NCBI GenBank assembly: GCA_016719535.1
Contig: JADJYX010000048.1
Location: 1 to 21,625, forward strand
Origin: Rubrivivax sp.
Lineage (GTDB): Bacteria > Pseudomonadota > Gammaproteobacteria > Burkholderiales > Burkholderiaceae_C
Length of the DNA stretch: 21,625 bases
Direction of reading: 5' to 3'
In this document: positions 8,037-15,511 of the stretch, in pieces
How the letters are laid out: each line of letters starts with the position of its first letter
Numbering within the stretch: position 1 is the stretch's first letter
Made by a program: the position numbers and the translations under genes
The notes under the pieces: generated by a model
The model's input: the letters and a program-made list of their open reading frames with translations, nothing else
What the model was told of the DNA's origin: nothing
Database searches by the model: none

Positions 8037-9215
8037 TCACGGCGGCCCCCGGCAGTTGGCGATGGCGCCGTGCTCCCCGGCGCGCTCGGGCGGCAGTATC
8101 GCGGTGGTGCGCCACTGGCCCAGCTTGCAGTGCGGGCAGCAGGCGATGTCGATGCCGGCCACGCGCTTGAGGAAGGCGGCGGCATCCTCGCGAGCTTGCT
8201 CGTTGGCCGCGGGCATGGCCAGCGCCGCGCGGGCGGCGGCCAACTTCTGGGCCTTGACGGCCGGGCTGAGCAGCCCGTAGTGACGGATGCGCTTGAAGCC
8301 ACGCGGCAAGACATGCTGCAAGAAGCGAGCGATGAAGTCCTGACCGTCGATCAAGACGGTGCGCTTGCCGCCGTGGTCGTCAGCGCGAACGCGCAGACGC
8401 ACGCCCTGGCCGTCGATGCCGACGATGCGCTCGTTGGAGATGGCCACCCGGTGCGTATAGCGCGACAGATAGTCCAGCACCACCTCGGGCCCGGCCAGGG
8501 GTGTCTTGGCGTAGACCACCCAGTCGTGGCGCTTGAGCTGGGCGAGCCGGGCGTGACGCGCCACATCGGTGCTGGCCGGATCGTGCGGCAGCTTGCCCGC
8601 TTGGCCGGCAAGCCGCAGGGCATCGAGGAACTTGCCCCGCAGCACCTTGGACAGGGCGTGCACGGGGAACAGGAAGGTCGGGCTGCGCTTGGGCGTGCAC
8701 CACTGTGCCTGATCGTCCAGCCCGCCGCAGGCCATCAGCGCGTGCACATGGATGTGCCGCCGCAGGTCCTGCGTCCAGGTGTGCAGCACCAAGGTGAAGG
8801 CGGGCGTGGCGCCCAGCCAACGAGTGTTGGCGGCGAACTCCGTGAGGGTGGCCGCAGCGCACTGCATCAAGGTGCGGTAGACCCAGCGGGCATGGAACTG
8901 AGCCAGGCCATTCAGGGCGTGCGGCAGCGTGAAGACGAGATGGCAGTACGGCACGGGCAGCAACTCGGCCAGCTGTGCCTGGCGCCAGGCATCCCGCGCG
9001 CCGCTCTGGCACTGCGGACAGTGCCGGTTCCTGCAGGAATGGAACAACCGCTGCTCGCGCCCACACCGGTCGCACTGCTGCACCTGGCCGCCCAGGGCCG
9101 GTGTACGACAGGCGACGATAGCCCGCCAGGCACGCGCCTGAGCCGTGCTCAGCGCGTGCTGGTTGAGGTAGGCCGGGCCGAAGGTGCGCAGCACCTCGGC
9201 CAGGGTGGCGCTCAC
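8037..9215 (-). CDS. tnpA: IS91 family transposase (HUH, Y2)
   Basis: 392-residue HUH-type transposase that nicks and rolls out single-stranded IS DNA. The N-terminus has a zinc-binding cluster: CDRCGRE then CRNRHCPQCQ at about residues 48-70. The HUH motif is in HIHVHALMACGG (about residues 154-165). The catalytic tyrosine pair is YLSRY in YLSRYTHRVAISNER (about residues 246-260). Length is typical of the family. The GTG start at 9215 lies 12 bp after the stop of the recombinase gene; a single transcript is likely. No frameshift is seen, so the element may be active. Confidence 0.95.
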   Translation of the reverse strand: MSATLAEVLRTFGPAYLNQHALSTAQARAWRAIVACRTPALGGQVQQCDRCGREQRLFHSCRNRHCPQCQSGARDAWRQAQLAELLPVPYCHLVFTLPHALNGLAQFHARWVYRTLMQCAAATLTEFAANTRWLGATPAFTLVLHTWTQDLRRHIHVHALMACGGLDDQAQWCTPKRSPTFLFPVHALSKVLRGKFLDALRLAGQAGKLPHDPASTDVARHARLAQLKRHDWVVYAKTPLAGPEVVLDYLSRYTHRVAISNERIVGIDGQGVRLRVRADDHGGKRTVLIDGQDFIARFLQHVLPRGFKRIRHYGLLSPAVKAQKLAAARAALAMPAANEQAREDAAAFLKRVAGIDIACCPHCKLGQWRTTAILPPERAGEHGAIANCRGPP

Positions 9216-9227
9216 AGCGCTGACAGC

Positions 9228-10130
9228 TCAGTGCAGGGGCGGCGGCGGTGGCGGCGGTGGTGGTGTCTTGGGCAACTGCGACAGCAGGGCCAGCGCGTCG
9301 CCCCCGGCGCTGTAGCCGGGGCGAGCCATGCGCAGGTAGCGGCTGGTGGTGCTGAGCTGGGCATGGCCGAGCAACTTGCTCACGCCGTGCAGATCGACGC
9401 CGGCCTCCAGCAGATGCGTGGCGAAGCAATGCCTCAGGGTGTGGATGCCGCCGACCTTGGTGATGCCGACGGCGTCACGCGCGAGGTGGTAGAAGCGCTG
9501 GCCGCTGGCGCGATCGATGGCACGCGCCGGGTTCGAGCGCGAAGGGAACAACCAGTCCGAGGCCTTGGCCCCGACACGACAAGTGCGCCAGTACAGCCGC
9601 AGGTCGTCGAGCAGCTCAGTGGTCAGCAGCGCGTAGCGATCCTGAGCGCCCTTGCCCTGGATGACGCGAATGCACATGCGGTCAGGGGCCGAGTCGATGT
9701 CGCAGCCGCGCAGTTGGCACAGCTCGCTCAGGCGCAGGCCACTGGCATAGGCCAGGGTCAGGAACATCCTGGCCTTGGGCGACAAAGGTGCAGCCAGCAG
9801 CGCGGCCACCTCGGCGCGCGACAGCACCTCGGGCAGCCGCTGCGGGTTGCGACCCATGGGGATCTGCGCTCGACGCTGGTCCTGGCCCAGCACATCGCAA
9901 ACCAGGAAGCGCAATGCACAGGCGGTGATGTTGACGGTGGAGCGCGAGCGCTGTCGTTCCTGCAACAGGTACAGCAAGTAAGCCTGAACCTGCTCGTCGG
10001 TCAGCAGCGCGGGGCTGCAGTGGTGGTGCCTGGCCGCCTGCCCGACGGCGCACAGGTAGGTCTCCCGGGTGCGCGCAGCAAAGCCGCGCAACACCATCGC
10101 ATCGATCATGCGTTGGCGCAGTGGTGTCAT
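9228..10130 (-). CDS. Tyrosine recombinase (integrase family) of the IS91-type element
   Basis: 300-residue tyrosine recombinase. The ATG at 10130 is chosen because a GGAGA lies about six bases upstream and MTPLRQRMIDAM is a natural N-terminus; a longer ORF starts at 10211. A SAM-like N-terminal domain (TRETYLCAVGQAARH) is followed by the catalytic domain: Arg in ASGLRLSELC, Lys in IQGKGAQDR, HTLRHCFATHLLEAG (HxxR), then LLGHAQLSTTSRYLRM (second His and the Tyr nucleophile). The C-terminus is an unusual run of about ten prolines ending LH, encoded by GGC/GGT repeats on the plus strand (9235-9265). Some IS91-family elements are known to carry such a recombinase; it probably helps resolve transposition products (inference). 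Confidence 0.92.
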   Translation of the reverse strand: MTPLRQRMIDAMVLRGFAARTRETYLCAVGQAARHHHCSPALLTDEQVQAYLLYLLQERQRSRSTVNITACALRFLVCDVLGQDQRRAQIPMGRNPQRLPEVLSRAEVAALLAAPLSPKARMFLTLAYASGLRLSELCQLRGCDIDSAPDRMCIRVIQGKGAQDRYALLTTELLDDLRLYWRTCRVGAKASDWLFPSRSNPARAIDRASGQRFYHLARDAVGITKVGGIHTLRHCFATHLLEAGVDLHGVSKLLGHAQLSTTSRYLRMARPGYSAGGDALALLSQLPKTPPPPPPPPPLH

Positions 10131-10199
10131 GAGAGTCTCCGTGGTTCGGGGAACAGTCCCCGGAACCAAGGTACGACTTGCCGCCGCGTAGACCTCGTG

Positions 10200-10233
10200 G
10201 CACGCCACCACCGCGTCAGCGGTTTAGTTCAAC
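10200..10233 (-). repeat. Right inverted repeat at the IS91-type element
   Basis: Reverse complement begins GTTGAACTAAACCGC, matching 7771-7804. Here GTTCAAC at 10227-10233 lies inside the element, so element and target carry the same heptamer in inverted orientation. Confidence 0.8.
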
Positions 10234-10672
10234 TCACCATTGGCGAGTCGCATCGATAAGGCTCATTCAGACCATGGCGAGGATCTGGTGGCGCGAATGG
10301 CGGCACCTCACCTCGAAGCAGCGAGTCGAGAATGAAGGGGTCAAGGAAGGGCGCGAGCCTGATGCGACCTTCACTCGAATCGGCCAAGTGGCAGGCCAGC
10401 GTTTGCCAGGGCACCCCATCACTGATGTCGATCTCGGCGACCGTGATGCCAGGTCTGACATCGGCCGCCATCAAGATGCCCGGGCAGAGCACCTGCCACA
10501 GTGTGGCCGGCGCCAGCCGCGCAGTCTTTCGCAGGTGCTCGATGCGCTGCCGCCCTGAACCTAAGACTTGACTCGCCAAGTCTTCCCAGGCCTTGAACCT
10601 GCCATCAGGCGCCCAGCCCAGCGACAGCATGAAGCGGGCGATGTCCCAGAATCTGCTGAACCGGTGAGCTGA
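10234..10672 (-). pseudogene. Internal fragment of an immunity-like gene between IS91-type and IS256-type elements
   Basis: Open for about 146 codons, reading FSRFWDIARFMLSLGWAPDG then LASQVLGSGRQRIEHLRK and DGVPWQTLACHLADSSEGR. It is cut at both ends by insertion sequences and continues in frame into 7777-7536 once the IS91-type element is removed. The RFMLSLGWAP segment resembles RYFRVSLGWSV in 18408-18980 and FGQSVGWAPSL in 17055-17564, so it appears to belong to the same broad group of candidate immunity proteins. The 5' part is either the fragment at 12039-12250 or was lost when the IS256-type element arrived. Confidence 0.65.
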
Positions 10673-10690
10673 GGGTGGCGGTTCCTTTCG

Positions 10691-10710
10691 CCTGGATGCG
10701 AACATCCAGG
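10691..10710 (+). other. Perfect 8-bp hairpin in the leader of the IS256-type transposase
   Basis: CCTGGATG (10691-10698), loop CGAA, CATCCAGG (10703-10710). It lies between the left terminal repeat and the start codon at 10742. As RNA from outside transcription it could form a stable tetraloop hairpin limiting transposase expression; this role is inference. Confidence 0.5.
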
Positions 10711-10741
10711 TGCCTAGCAAGCAATGAAAGGAACCACCGAA

Positions 10742-12013
10742 ATGAAGTCTCGCACGAAGCCCGATTTGCGGGCAGTTCCGGCTGCGCAAGTGCAGCTGTC
10801 GTTGAACGTACAAGGCGTGCTGCGCGACTGCAGCAGGCGTTCTACGGTCTATGTGTGAACGCCGGCAAGCAGGTCCTGGCGGCCATGATGGAGGCCGACC
10901 GCGTGGCCTTGTGTGGCGCCAAGAACGTGCCTGACGCCGGCCGCAAGGCGGTGCGTGGCGGCACGACACGATCCAGCGTCGTGCTGGGTGGCCAGCGCAT
11001 CGCCGTGACCAAGCCGCGGGCACGCAGCCTGGCGGACGGTGAACTCGAGTTGCCCACGTTCGCATGGGCGGCCAACACGGATCCGCTGGACATGGCCACC
11101 ATGGCCTCGCTGGCGGCCGGGGTGTCCACGCGCCGCTATGCCGGCACCCTGGACAAGCTGCCGGAGCCCGACGAGCCGCTGTCGGTGTCCAAGAGCTCGG
11201 TGTCGCGGCGCTGGGTGGCGCTGAGCCAGGCGCAACTGCACGAGTGGCTGTCGGCCTCGATCAAGGAGCTGGACTTGCCGGTCGTGATGATCGACGGCAT
11301 CCACTTCCGCGACCGCGTCATCCTGGTGGCGCTGGGCATCGACGCCAAGGGCAACAAGCACGTCCTGGGGCTGCGCGAGGGCTCCACCGAGGCCAGCCGC
11401 GTCGTGCGCTCGCTGCTCAGTGACCTGGTCGATAGGGGGGCTCGATGCCGACCGCGCGAGGCTGTGGGTGATCGACGGCGGCAAGGCCCTGCGCAAGGCC
11501 ATCGTCGAATGCTTCGGCGCCCTGGCCCTCATCCAGCGCTGCCAGGAGCACAAGCGGCGCAACGTGATCGAGCACCTGCCGCCGGAACTGCACGCCAGCG
11601 TGGGCCGTGCCATGCGGGACGCCTGGAACGGCGCCAACTCCGAGTTGGCCAAGAAGCAACTGCAGCGACTGGCGGCCTCGCTGAACGCCAAGCATCCCGG
11701 CGCTGCGGCCAGCCTGCGCGAGGGGCTGGAGGAGACCTTGACAGTACAGGCGCTGGGCATCACCGGGGCGCTGTACCGCACGCTGCGCACGACCAACCCG
11801 ATCGAGAACCTGAACGGGTCGATCGCGCACTTCACGCGCAACGTCAAGCGCTGGAAGGACGGGCAGATGACGCTGCGCTGGATCGCAGGCGCATTGAGTG
11901 ATGCCAAGGGGCGCTTCCGAAAGCTGCGCGGGCACCGCGACATGAAGACTCTGTTGGCTGCATTGAAAGCCAAGTCCGCCAGCGTCGCCGAAGCCGAACG
12001 CAAGGCCGCGTAG
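10742..12013 (+). pseudogene. IS256 family transposase with two frameshifts
   Basis: DDE transposase of the IS256 (mutator-like) family. Start ATG 10742 follows AAAGGA at a 9-base spacing. The first Asp lies in VVMIDGIHFRDR, the second in LWVIDGGKALRKAI, and the Glu region in TTNPIENLNGSIAHFTRNVK. Two shifts break it. Near 10830 the frame changes between ...GVLRD and QQAFYGLCVN. At 11434-11440 a run of six G replaces the five needed to read VDRGLDADR. The rest is clean to TAG 12011-12013. Both faults could be sequencing errors, and the G run is a typical place for one; as written the enzyme is dead. Confidence 0.9.
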
Positions 12014-12038
12014 CATTACGAATGAGGAACCGTCATCC

Positions 12039-12250
12039 GGCCGCGTTCAACAGGCTTCGGGACATCGCCATGAAGCGTTCACGCTGCGGTACCGTCGTCA
12101 TAAAGATGTAGACCGCCCGACCGTCAGCAAGCTTGCATCGGCGGGTGAAACCTCCGGCGCGGGCGAGTGACTTGCTCTCGACGAAGCCGGGGCAGCACGC
12201 CGACACCGCCGCAGACAAGCGGTCATTGAGGAAGTCACGAAAGGGTCGAT
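12039..12250 (-). pseudogene. 5' fragment of an immunity-like gene between IS256-type and IS21-type elements
   Basis: Minus-strand coding fragment: RPFRDFLNDRLSAAVSACCP, then GFVESKSLARAGGFTRRCK and DGRAVYIFMTTVPQRERFM. With the IS21-type element and one target copy removed, the frame runs back to GTG 15244-15246 (GTG TAT CGA CCC), so the gene probably starts there, three codons before the insertion. The layout (short helix, G-F, then a strand ending in RF or RY) parallels the N-terminus of 18408-18980. The fragment is truncated at 12039 by the IS256-type element. Whether 10234-10672 is the rest of the same gene is unclear because the two pieces overlap in alignment at RFM. Confidence 0.6.
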
Positions 12251-12303
12251 CCCTGATGGCCACTTCAAATTCCCCCACCTGTGGCCACTCAAACTCCCCC
12301 AGG
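12251..12303 (+). repeat. Left terminal repeats of the IS21-type element
   Basis: Two tandem units, TGGCCACTTCAAATTCCCCC (12257-12276) and GTGGCCACTCAAACTCCCCC (12281-12300), inverted relative to the pair at 15185-15237. Confidence 0.85.
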
Positions 12304-12645
12304 CAGGACAGTCGAATTATGGGTTTCCTGCCCCTGTCTGAGTTGACCTGCGAGGCTGCGATGCCGGGGGCTGCTTGAGCGGGCTTCTGTCGCCTGTTGG
12401 CCTGGTGCGGGGGTGTTTTGATTCCCCTTCTGCAATCGGCTGTTCGGGCAAGCGAAGCGCGTCAGGCCGTAGGCATCGGCCGGGGAGCGGTGGGCAAGCC
12501 ACGGACCCCGCAGGGGCCGTCCACAGGCTTGTCCTGTGGGCGGGTGGCTTGTCCACGGCGGGCGCGAGTCGCCTGGACTGGATCGAGGGGTGTCGGCCCG
12601 GCTGGGCCGTTGCTGCGGGTCTGCCTGAGCGACCAGGGCGCCTGC
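12304..12645. other. Gene-free interval at the istB end of the IS21-type element
   Basis: No convincing coding sequence. Two hairpins can be drawn: GGCAGGA (12302-12308) with TCCTGCC (12326-12332), and CCACAGG (12521-12527) with CCTGTGG (12533-12539), the second a perfect 7-bp stem downstream of istB on its strand but lacking a U run. GGCTTGTCC occurs twice (12526-12534 and 12547-12555). It probably contains the 3' untranslated end of istB. Confidence 0.5.
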
Positions 12646-13410
12646 TCAGGGGCAGTCGGCGTTCAGCGCGATGCGCGAGGCCGCCTCCTTGAGGCGATAG
12701 CTCTTGCCCTCGAACTCCAGCATGGCCGCGCGGTGCATGAGACGGTCGAGGATGGTGGTGGCCATGGTGGCGTCGCCGAGGTACTTGCCCCAGTCCTGCA
12801 CGACACGGTTTGAGGTGACGACGATGCTGCGGCGCTGCTTGTAGCGCTGGTGCACGACGGTCTGCAGCAACTCGGCGCTGGCCTCGGAGATGCGCCTGGC
12901 CAGGAACAGATCGTCCAGCACGACGAGGTCGGGCTCGACGAAGCTGCGCAGCAGCGCGGCCTGCTCGGCGGTGCTGCCCAGCCCGTAGCGGGCGAACTCG
13001 GTGTCGGCCTCGACGTAGCGCACGTCGAAGCCCTGCAGCGTGGCCTGGTAGGCCACGGCCTTCGCAACATGGCTCTTGCCGGTGCCGGGCTTGCCGATGA
13101 TCAGCGCATTGCCACCTTCGCCGATGAACTTCAGGGTGTGCAACTCGAAGCAGGCCTGGCGCGGCAGCTTGGGGTTGAAGCGCCAGTCGAAGTCGGCGAG
13201 TGTGGGCCGCTCGTCCAGGCGTGACTGCTTGAAGCGCCGTTCGGTCAGGCGCGAGCGGCGCCGGTCGAGCTCGTCCTGCAGCATCGCCGCGAAGGTGTCC
13301 AGGAAGGGCTCCTGGGTGCTCTGGGCTTGCATCACCCGGGTGCTCAGGGTGGCGGCGATGCCCGACAGGCGCAGCTCGCGCAGGGCGCGCTCGATCTCTT
13401 GCATGTTCAT
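12646..13410 (-). CDS. istB: IS21 family helper ATPase IstB
   Basis: 254-residue AAA+ ATPase that assists the IstA transposase in target selection. The start ATG at 13410 overlaps the istA stop (ATGA), the normal coupling in IS21; a longer in-frame ORF upstream is only antisense-free reading through istA. Visible: N-terminal helix MNMQEIERALRELRLSGIAA, Walker A IGKPGTGKSHVA, Walker B DLVVLDDLF, and SIVVTSNRVVQDW as the sensor segment. C-terminal LDRLMHRAAMLEFEGKSYRL is the usual IstB end. It is intact. Confidence 0.95.
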   Translation of the reverse strand: MNMQEIERALRELRLSGIAATLSTRVMQAQSTQEPFLDTFAAMLQDELDRRRSRLTERRFKQSRLDERPTLADFDWRFNPKLPRQACFELHTLKFIGEGGNALIIGKPGTGKSHVAKAVAYQATLQGFDVRYVEADTEFARYGLGSTAEQAALLRSFVEPDLVVLDDLFLARRISEASAELLQTVVHQRYKQRRSIVVTSNRVVQDWGKYLGDATMATTILDRLMHRAAMLEFEGKSYRLKEAASRIALNADCP

Positions 13411-15080
13411 GGGTTGATCTCGGTGATGGTGGTGTTCGGGGTGCCGGTGTCGGGCTGTGCGGCGCCGCGCGCGAACAGCTCTGCGTAGTCGTCGACGCTG
13501 CGGATCAGCGGGTGGTCCTGGGTCAGCGCGAGCTCGCCCTGCACCGGGGCGGCATCGGCGCGGTCGATGGCCGCCAGTGCCTCGGTGACCAGCCGCTCGG
13601 TGGCGACCTTGACGTGCCGGTAGCTGTAGATGCCGTCGGCCAGGGCCCGCCCGCAGGCGCTGTTGACCAGGCGGCGGGGGTAGCGCTGGGCCAGGCTGAC
13701 GATGCCCCACAGCTTGCGTTGCCCGACGCGGCCTTCGATGGCGAACAGCAGCTCGCACAGCCGGGCCGCGTCGGCCCCGATGGCCTTGGCCTGGGCCAGG
13801 ATGTGCCGCGTCTGGCGCGACGGGTTGAACACGCGCTCGTCGTCGGGCAGCACCACCGTGCCTGGGCGCTCGGCACGGGCGTGGGTGCGCAGCAGGGCCT
13901 GTGTCTTCAGCTCGCGGATCTCGATGCGGCGCTCGAACACGCGCACCAGCACCCGGCTGCCGATGGGCGCCGGGCGTGCGGCGTAGCTGCTGTGATCGAC
14001 GCGCACGCAGCTGTCGTCGCAGACCGTTCGCTGGGCCTCGGTGAAGTACTGCATCCCGAGCAACGGCAAGGGCTGCAGATGCGGCTTCTCCTCCTCGAAC
14101 ATGGCCTGCACCTGGCGGCGTTCGCTGCCGTGGATGCGCAAGGCAGCCCACTTGGCCTCCCAGTGCTCCAGGAAGGTGTTCTGCTCTTCGATAGACTCGA
14201 AGCGCCGCCCCTTCAGTGCCGTGGCCTGGGTGTGGCCGATCGCGTTCTCCACGCTGCCCTTGCGGTTGGGGTCACGGACGCGGGCCGGGTCGGCCACCAC
14301 GCTGTAGTGCGCCAGGGCCGCGGCATAGACCGGGTTGAGCTCGGGCTCGTACAGGTCGGGCTTGAGCACGCCCTCCTTCAGGTTGTCGAGCACGACGTAG
14401 CGGCAACTGCCGCCGAAGTAACGCCAGGCTTGCTCGTGCAGCCGCGCCCAGGTCTCCTGGCTCGAGCGCCAGACCACACAGCGGTAGCTGCGCCGCGAGT
14501 AGCGCAGCGTGGCCACGAACAGCCGCGGCTTGCGCCAGCGGTCGGTGCCGGGCACGCGCGTGAGAGCGCCCTCGCCGTAGTCGACCTGCATCTCTTCGCC
14601 CGGCAGGAAGGCCAGACGGTCGAACTGCTCGGGCTCGCGGTGGCGCAGCTTGTTGGCGAAGCGCTTGACCGAGTTGTAGGCGCCGGCGTAGCCGTGCAGA
14701 TCCACCAGGTCCTGGTAGATGGCTACGGCGTTGCGACGCAGCCGAAGCTGGGCCTCGATGAAGGCGCGGTGGGGTTCGCAGGCCGATGCCGTCGGCGCAA
14801 AAGTCGTCGGCGTCACTGCCGGAGTCGGTGTCGGTGTCGGTGCCTGTGCCTGTGCCGGTGGCCGGGGTGGGGGAATTTGCTCCGCCGCGCCGGCGGCCAC
14901 ACCCAGGGAGCCGGTGGCCACCCCGGGGGAATTTGCTGCAGCGGCAGCGGCGAACCGCTTCTGGTAACCGCGGATCGTCTTGCGATCGATCCCCGTGACG
15001 CGCTGGATGTCGCGCTGGCTGGCGCCGGCCTCCAGCAGCGTCCAGACGGTTGTCTGTAGATGTGGCTTCAAGACGTTCAC
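13407..15080 (-). CDS. istA: IS21 family transposase IstA
   Basis: 557-residue DDE transposase. GTG start at 15080 with CAGGAG about four bases upstream. An N-terminal helix-turn-helix (LLEAGASQRDIQRVTGIDRK) is followed by a long Ala/Pro/Thr linker (about residues 44-97), then the catalytic core: MQVDYGEGA (first Asp), YVVLDNLKEGV (second Asp), RKGSVENAIGH (Glu). The C-terminal part (ALADGIYSYRHVKVATERLV) matches the family. The linker DNA contains two pieces resembling the element's own terminal repeats (14868-14881 and 14916-14938). Intact; coupled to istB by ATGA. Confidence 0.95.
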   Translation of the reverse strand: MNVLKPHLQTTVWTLLEAGASQRDIQRVTGIDRKTIRGYQKRFAAAAAANSPGVATGSLGVAAGAAEQIPPPRPPAQAQAPTPTPTPAVTPTTFAPTASACEPHRAFIEAQLRLRRNAVAIYQDLVDLHGYAGAYNSVKRFANKLRHREPEQFDRLAFLPGEEMQVDYGEGALTRVPGTDRWRKPRLFVATLRYSRRSYRCVVWRSSQETWARLHEQAWRYFGGSCRYVVLDNLKEGVLKPDLYEPELNPVYAAALAHYSVVADPARVRDPNRKGSVENAIGHTQATALKGRRFESIEEQNTFLEHWEAKWAALRIHGSERRQVQAMFEEEKPHLQPLPLLGMQYFTEAQRTVCDDSCVRVDHSSYAARPAPIGSRVLVRVFERRIEIRELKTQALLRTHARAERPGTVVLPDDERVFNPSRQTRHILAQAKAIGADAARLCELLFAIEGRVGQRKLWGIVSLAQRYPRRLVNSACGRALADGIYSYRHVKVATERLVTEALAAIDRADAAPVQGELALTQDHPLIRSVDDYAELFARGAAQPDTGTPNTTITEINP

Positions 15081-15184
15081 TCCTGGTATCCCCTCGGCGT
15101 AGAGGGGGTGGAAAGTAACGTCCTGCTCAGCCCTGACCGGCCGGCCTCGCCGGCCTGCTCAGCGCCTCATCGAAGCACGGTCAG

Positions 15185-15237
15185 GGTGGGGGAATTTGAG
15201 GTGGCCACGGGTGGGGGAGTTTGGGTGGCCACCAGGG
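15185..15237 (-). repeat. Right terminal repeats of the IS21-type element
   Basis: Two tandem units, an inner one beginning at 15186 (GTGGGGGAATTTGAGGTGGC) and an outer one (GTGGGGGAGTTTGGGTGGCC, 15211-15230), inverted relative to the left end. A 5-bp TCGAT target copy follows at 15238-15242. Confidence 0.85.
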
Positions 15238-15280
15238 TCGATACACGACCGCCCTCAGGCTCCTGCTTCCAGCCAGCGCC

Positions 15281-15511
15281 TCAGGCCTCTTGACGGCTGG
15301 TGCCGCCGGCCGCCCGTGCGGCCAGCTCACGAAGCTTCCCCACCCATTGATCTCGGGCGCCGCTCGACTCGATCAGACACCGTCTCCCAGCGAGTCAGCG
15401 AATGCACCTGTCACCTCTGCGGGCAGTTGTGCACCAGCCTTGCCAAGCAACTGCACGACGCTGCCGAATGGATAGCACATGGCGGTCAACGGATTCTTCC
15501 CCAGCCAGCGG
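15281..15511 (-). pseudogene. 3' remnant of a second copy of the 17569-18414 gene, cut by the ISL3-type element
   Basis: Reads WLGKNPLTAMCYPFGSVV then LPAEVTGAFADSLGDGV, closely matching the C-terminus of 17569-18414 (WLGSNPLTAMCYPFGSVV...LPAEVTGAFAG). The written frame stops at TGA 15373-15375, but a one-base shift there continues into IESSGARDQWVGKLRELAAR and a TGA at 15281-15283. So the ancestral protein probably had about 30 more residues than the copy at 17569. Its upstream part is missing: the ISL3-type element abuts it at 15511/15512 and the other flank does not continue the gene. The next gene start (GTG 15246) lies 35 bp downstream. Confidence 0.75.

Larger units (their letters stand above)
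7778..10233 (-). mobile_element. IS91-type HUH insertion sequence with an associated tyrosine recombinase
   Basis: A 2456-bp element inserted directly after the tetranucleotide GAAC (7774-7777), the known IS91-family target, with no target duplication, as expected for HUH single-strand transposition. The empty site can be rebuilt: host sequence ending CTCGTTGAAC at 7777 joins TCACCATTGG at 10234, which restores the host reading frame. It carries two minus-strand genes in tandem, a tyrosine recombinase and the Y2/HUH transposase, both intact. About 260 bp after the transposase hold no gene and should contain the replication-origin end. Confidence 0.85.
10673..12038 (+). mobile_element. IS256-type insertion sequence
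   Basis: A 1366-bp element. The left end GGGTGGCGGTTCCT (10673-10686) is matched by the reverse complement of the right end, GGATGACGGTTCCT (12038-12025). The single transposase gene on the plus strand fills most of it. No 8-9 bp target duplication is seen: TGAGCTGA before the left end, GGCCGCGT after the right end. This suggests a rearrangement or deletion after insertion. The flanking host fragments also do not join as cleanly as those around the other two elements. Confidence 0.8.
12251..15237 (-). mobile_element. IS21-type insertion sequence (istA-istB)
   Basis: A 2987-bp element flanked by a 5-bp direct repeat TCGAT (12246-12250 and 15238-15242). Both ends begin CCCTGRTGGCCAC and each carries two tandem ~23-bp units of the form GTGGCCACyTCAAATTCCCCCA. 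These multiple terminal repeats are a hallmark of IS21 and bind the transposase. istA and istB are on the minus strand with overlapping stop/start. Removing the element with one TCGAT copy restores the host frame (GTG TAT CGA CCC TTT). Confidence 0.93.

Noticed and set aside
9235..9270. Microsatellite-like GGC/GGT run
   Set aside because: It is the coding sequence for the polyproline tail of the recombinase; noted there rather than as a separate repeat.
8025..10259. Long plus-strand open frame of 744 codons
   Set aside because: It is antisense to the well-supported IS91 transposase and tyrosine recombinase; open antisense frames are common in GC-rich DNA and the protein has no recognisable motif.
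10635..12075. Apparent extended inverted similarity (GCGATGTCCC) beyond the ends of the IS256-type element
   Set aside because: The shared block is short, starts about 20 bases outside each end, and both sides are better explained as coding sequence of immunity-like fragments.
12521..12539. Perfect hairpin as an istB terminator
   Set aside because: A 7-bp stem without a following U run on the istB strand is not enough for a terminator call; reported only as part of the gene-free interval.
12646..14151. 501-codon version of istB
   Set aside because: The extra N-terminus reads through istA in the wrong frame. The ATG at 13410, overlapping the istA stop, gives a normal-length IstB.
13512..15059. 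Long plus-strand open frame of 515 codons
   Set aside because: Antisense to istA, which has all family motifs. Composition is that of a shadow frame.
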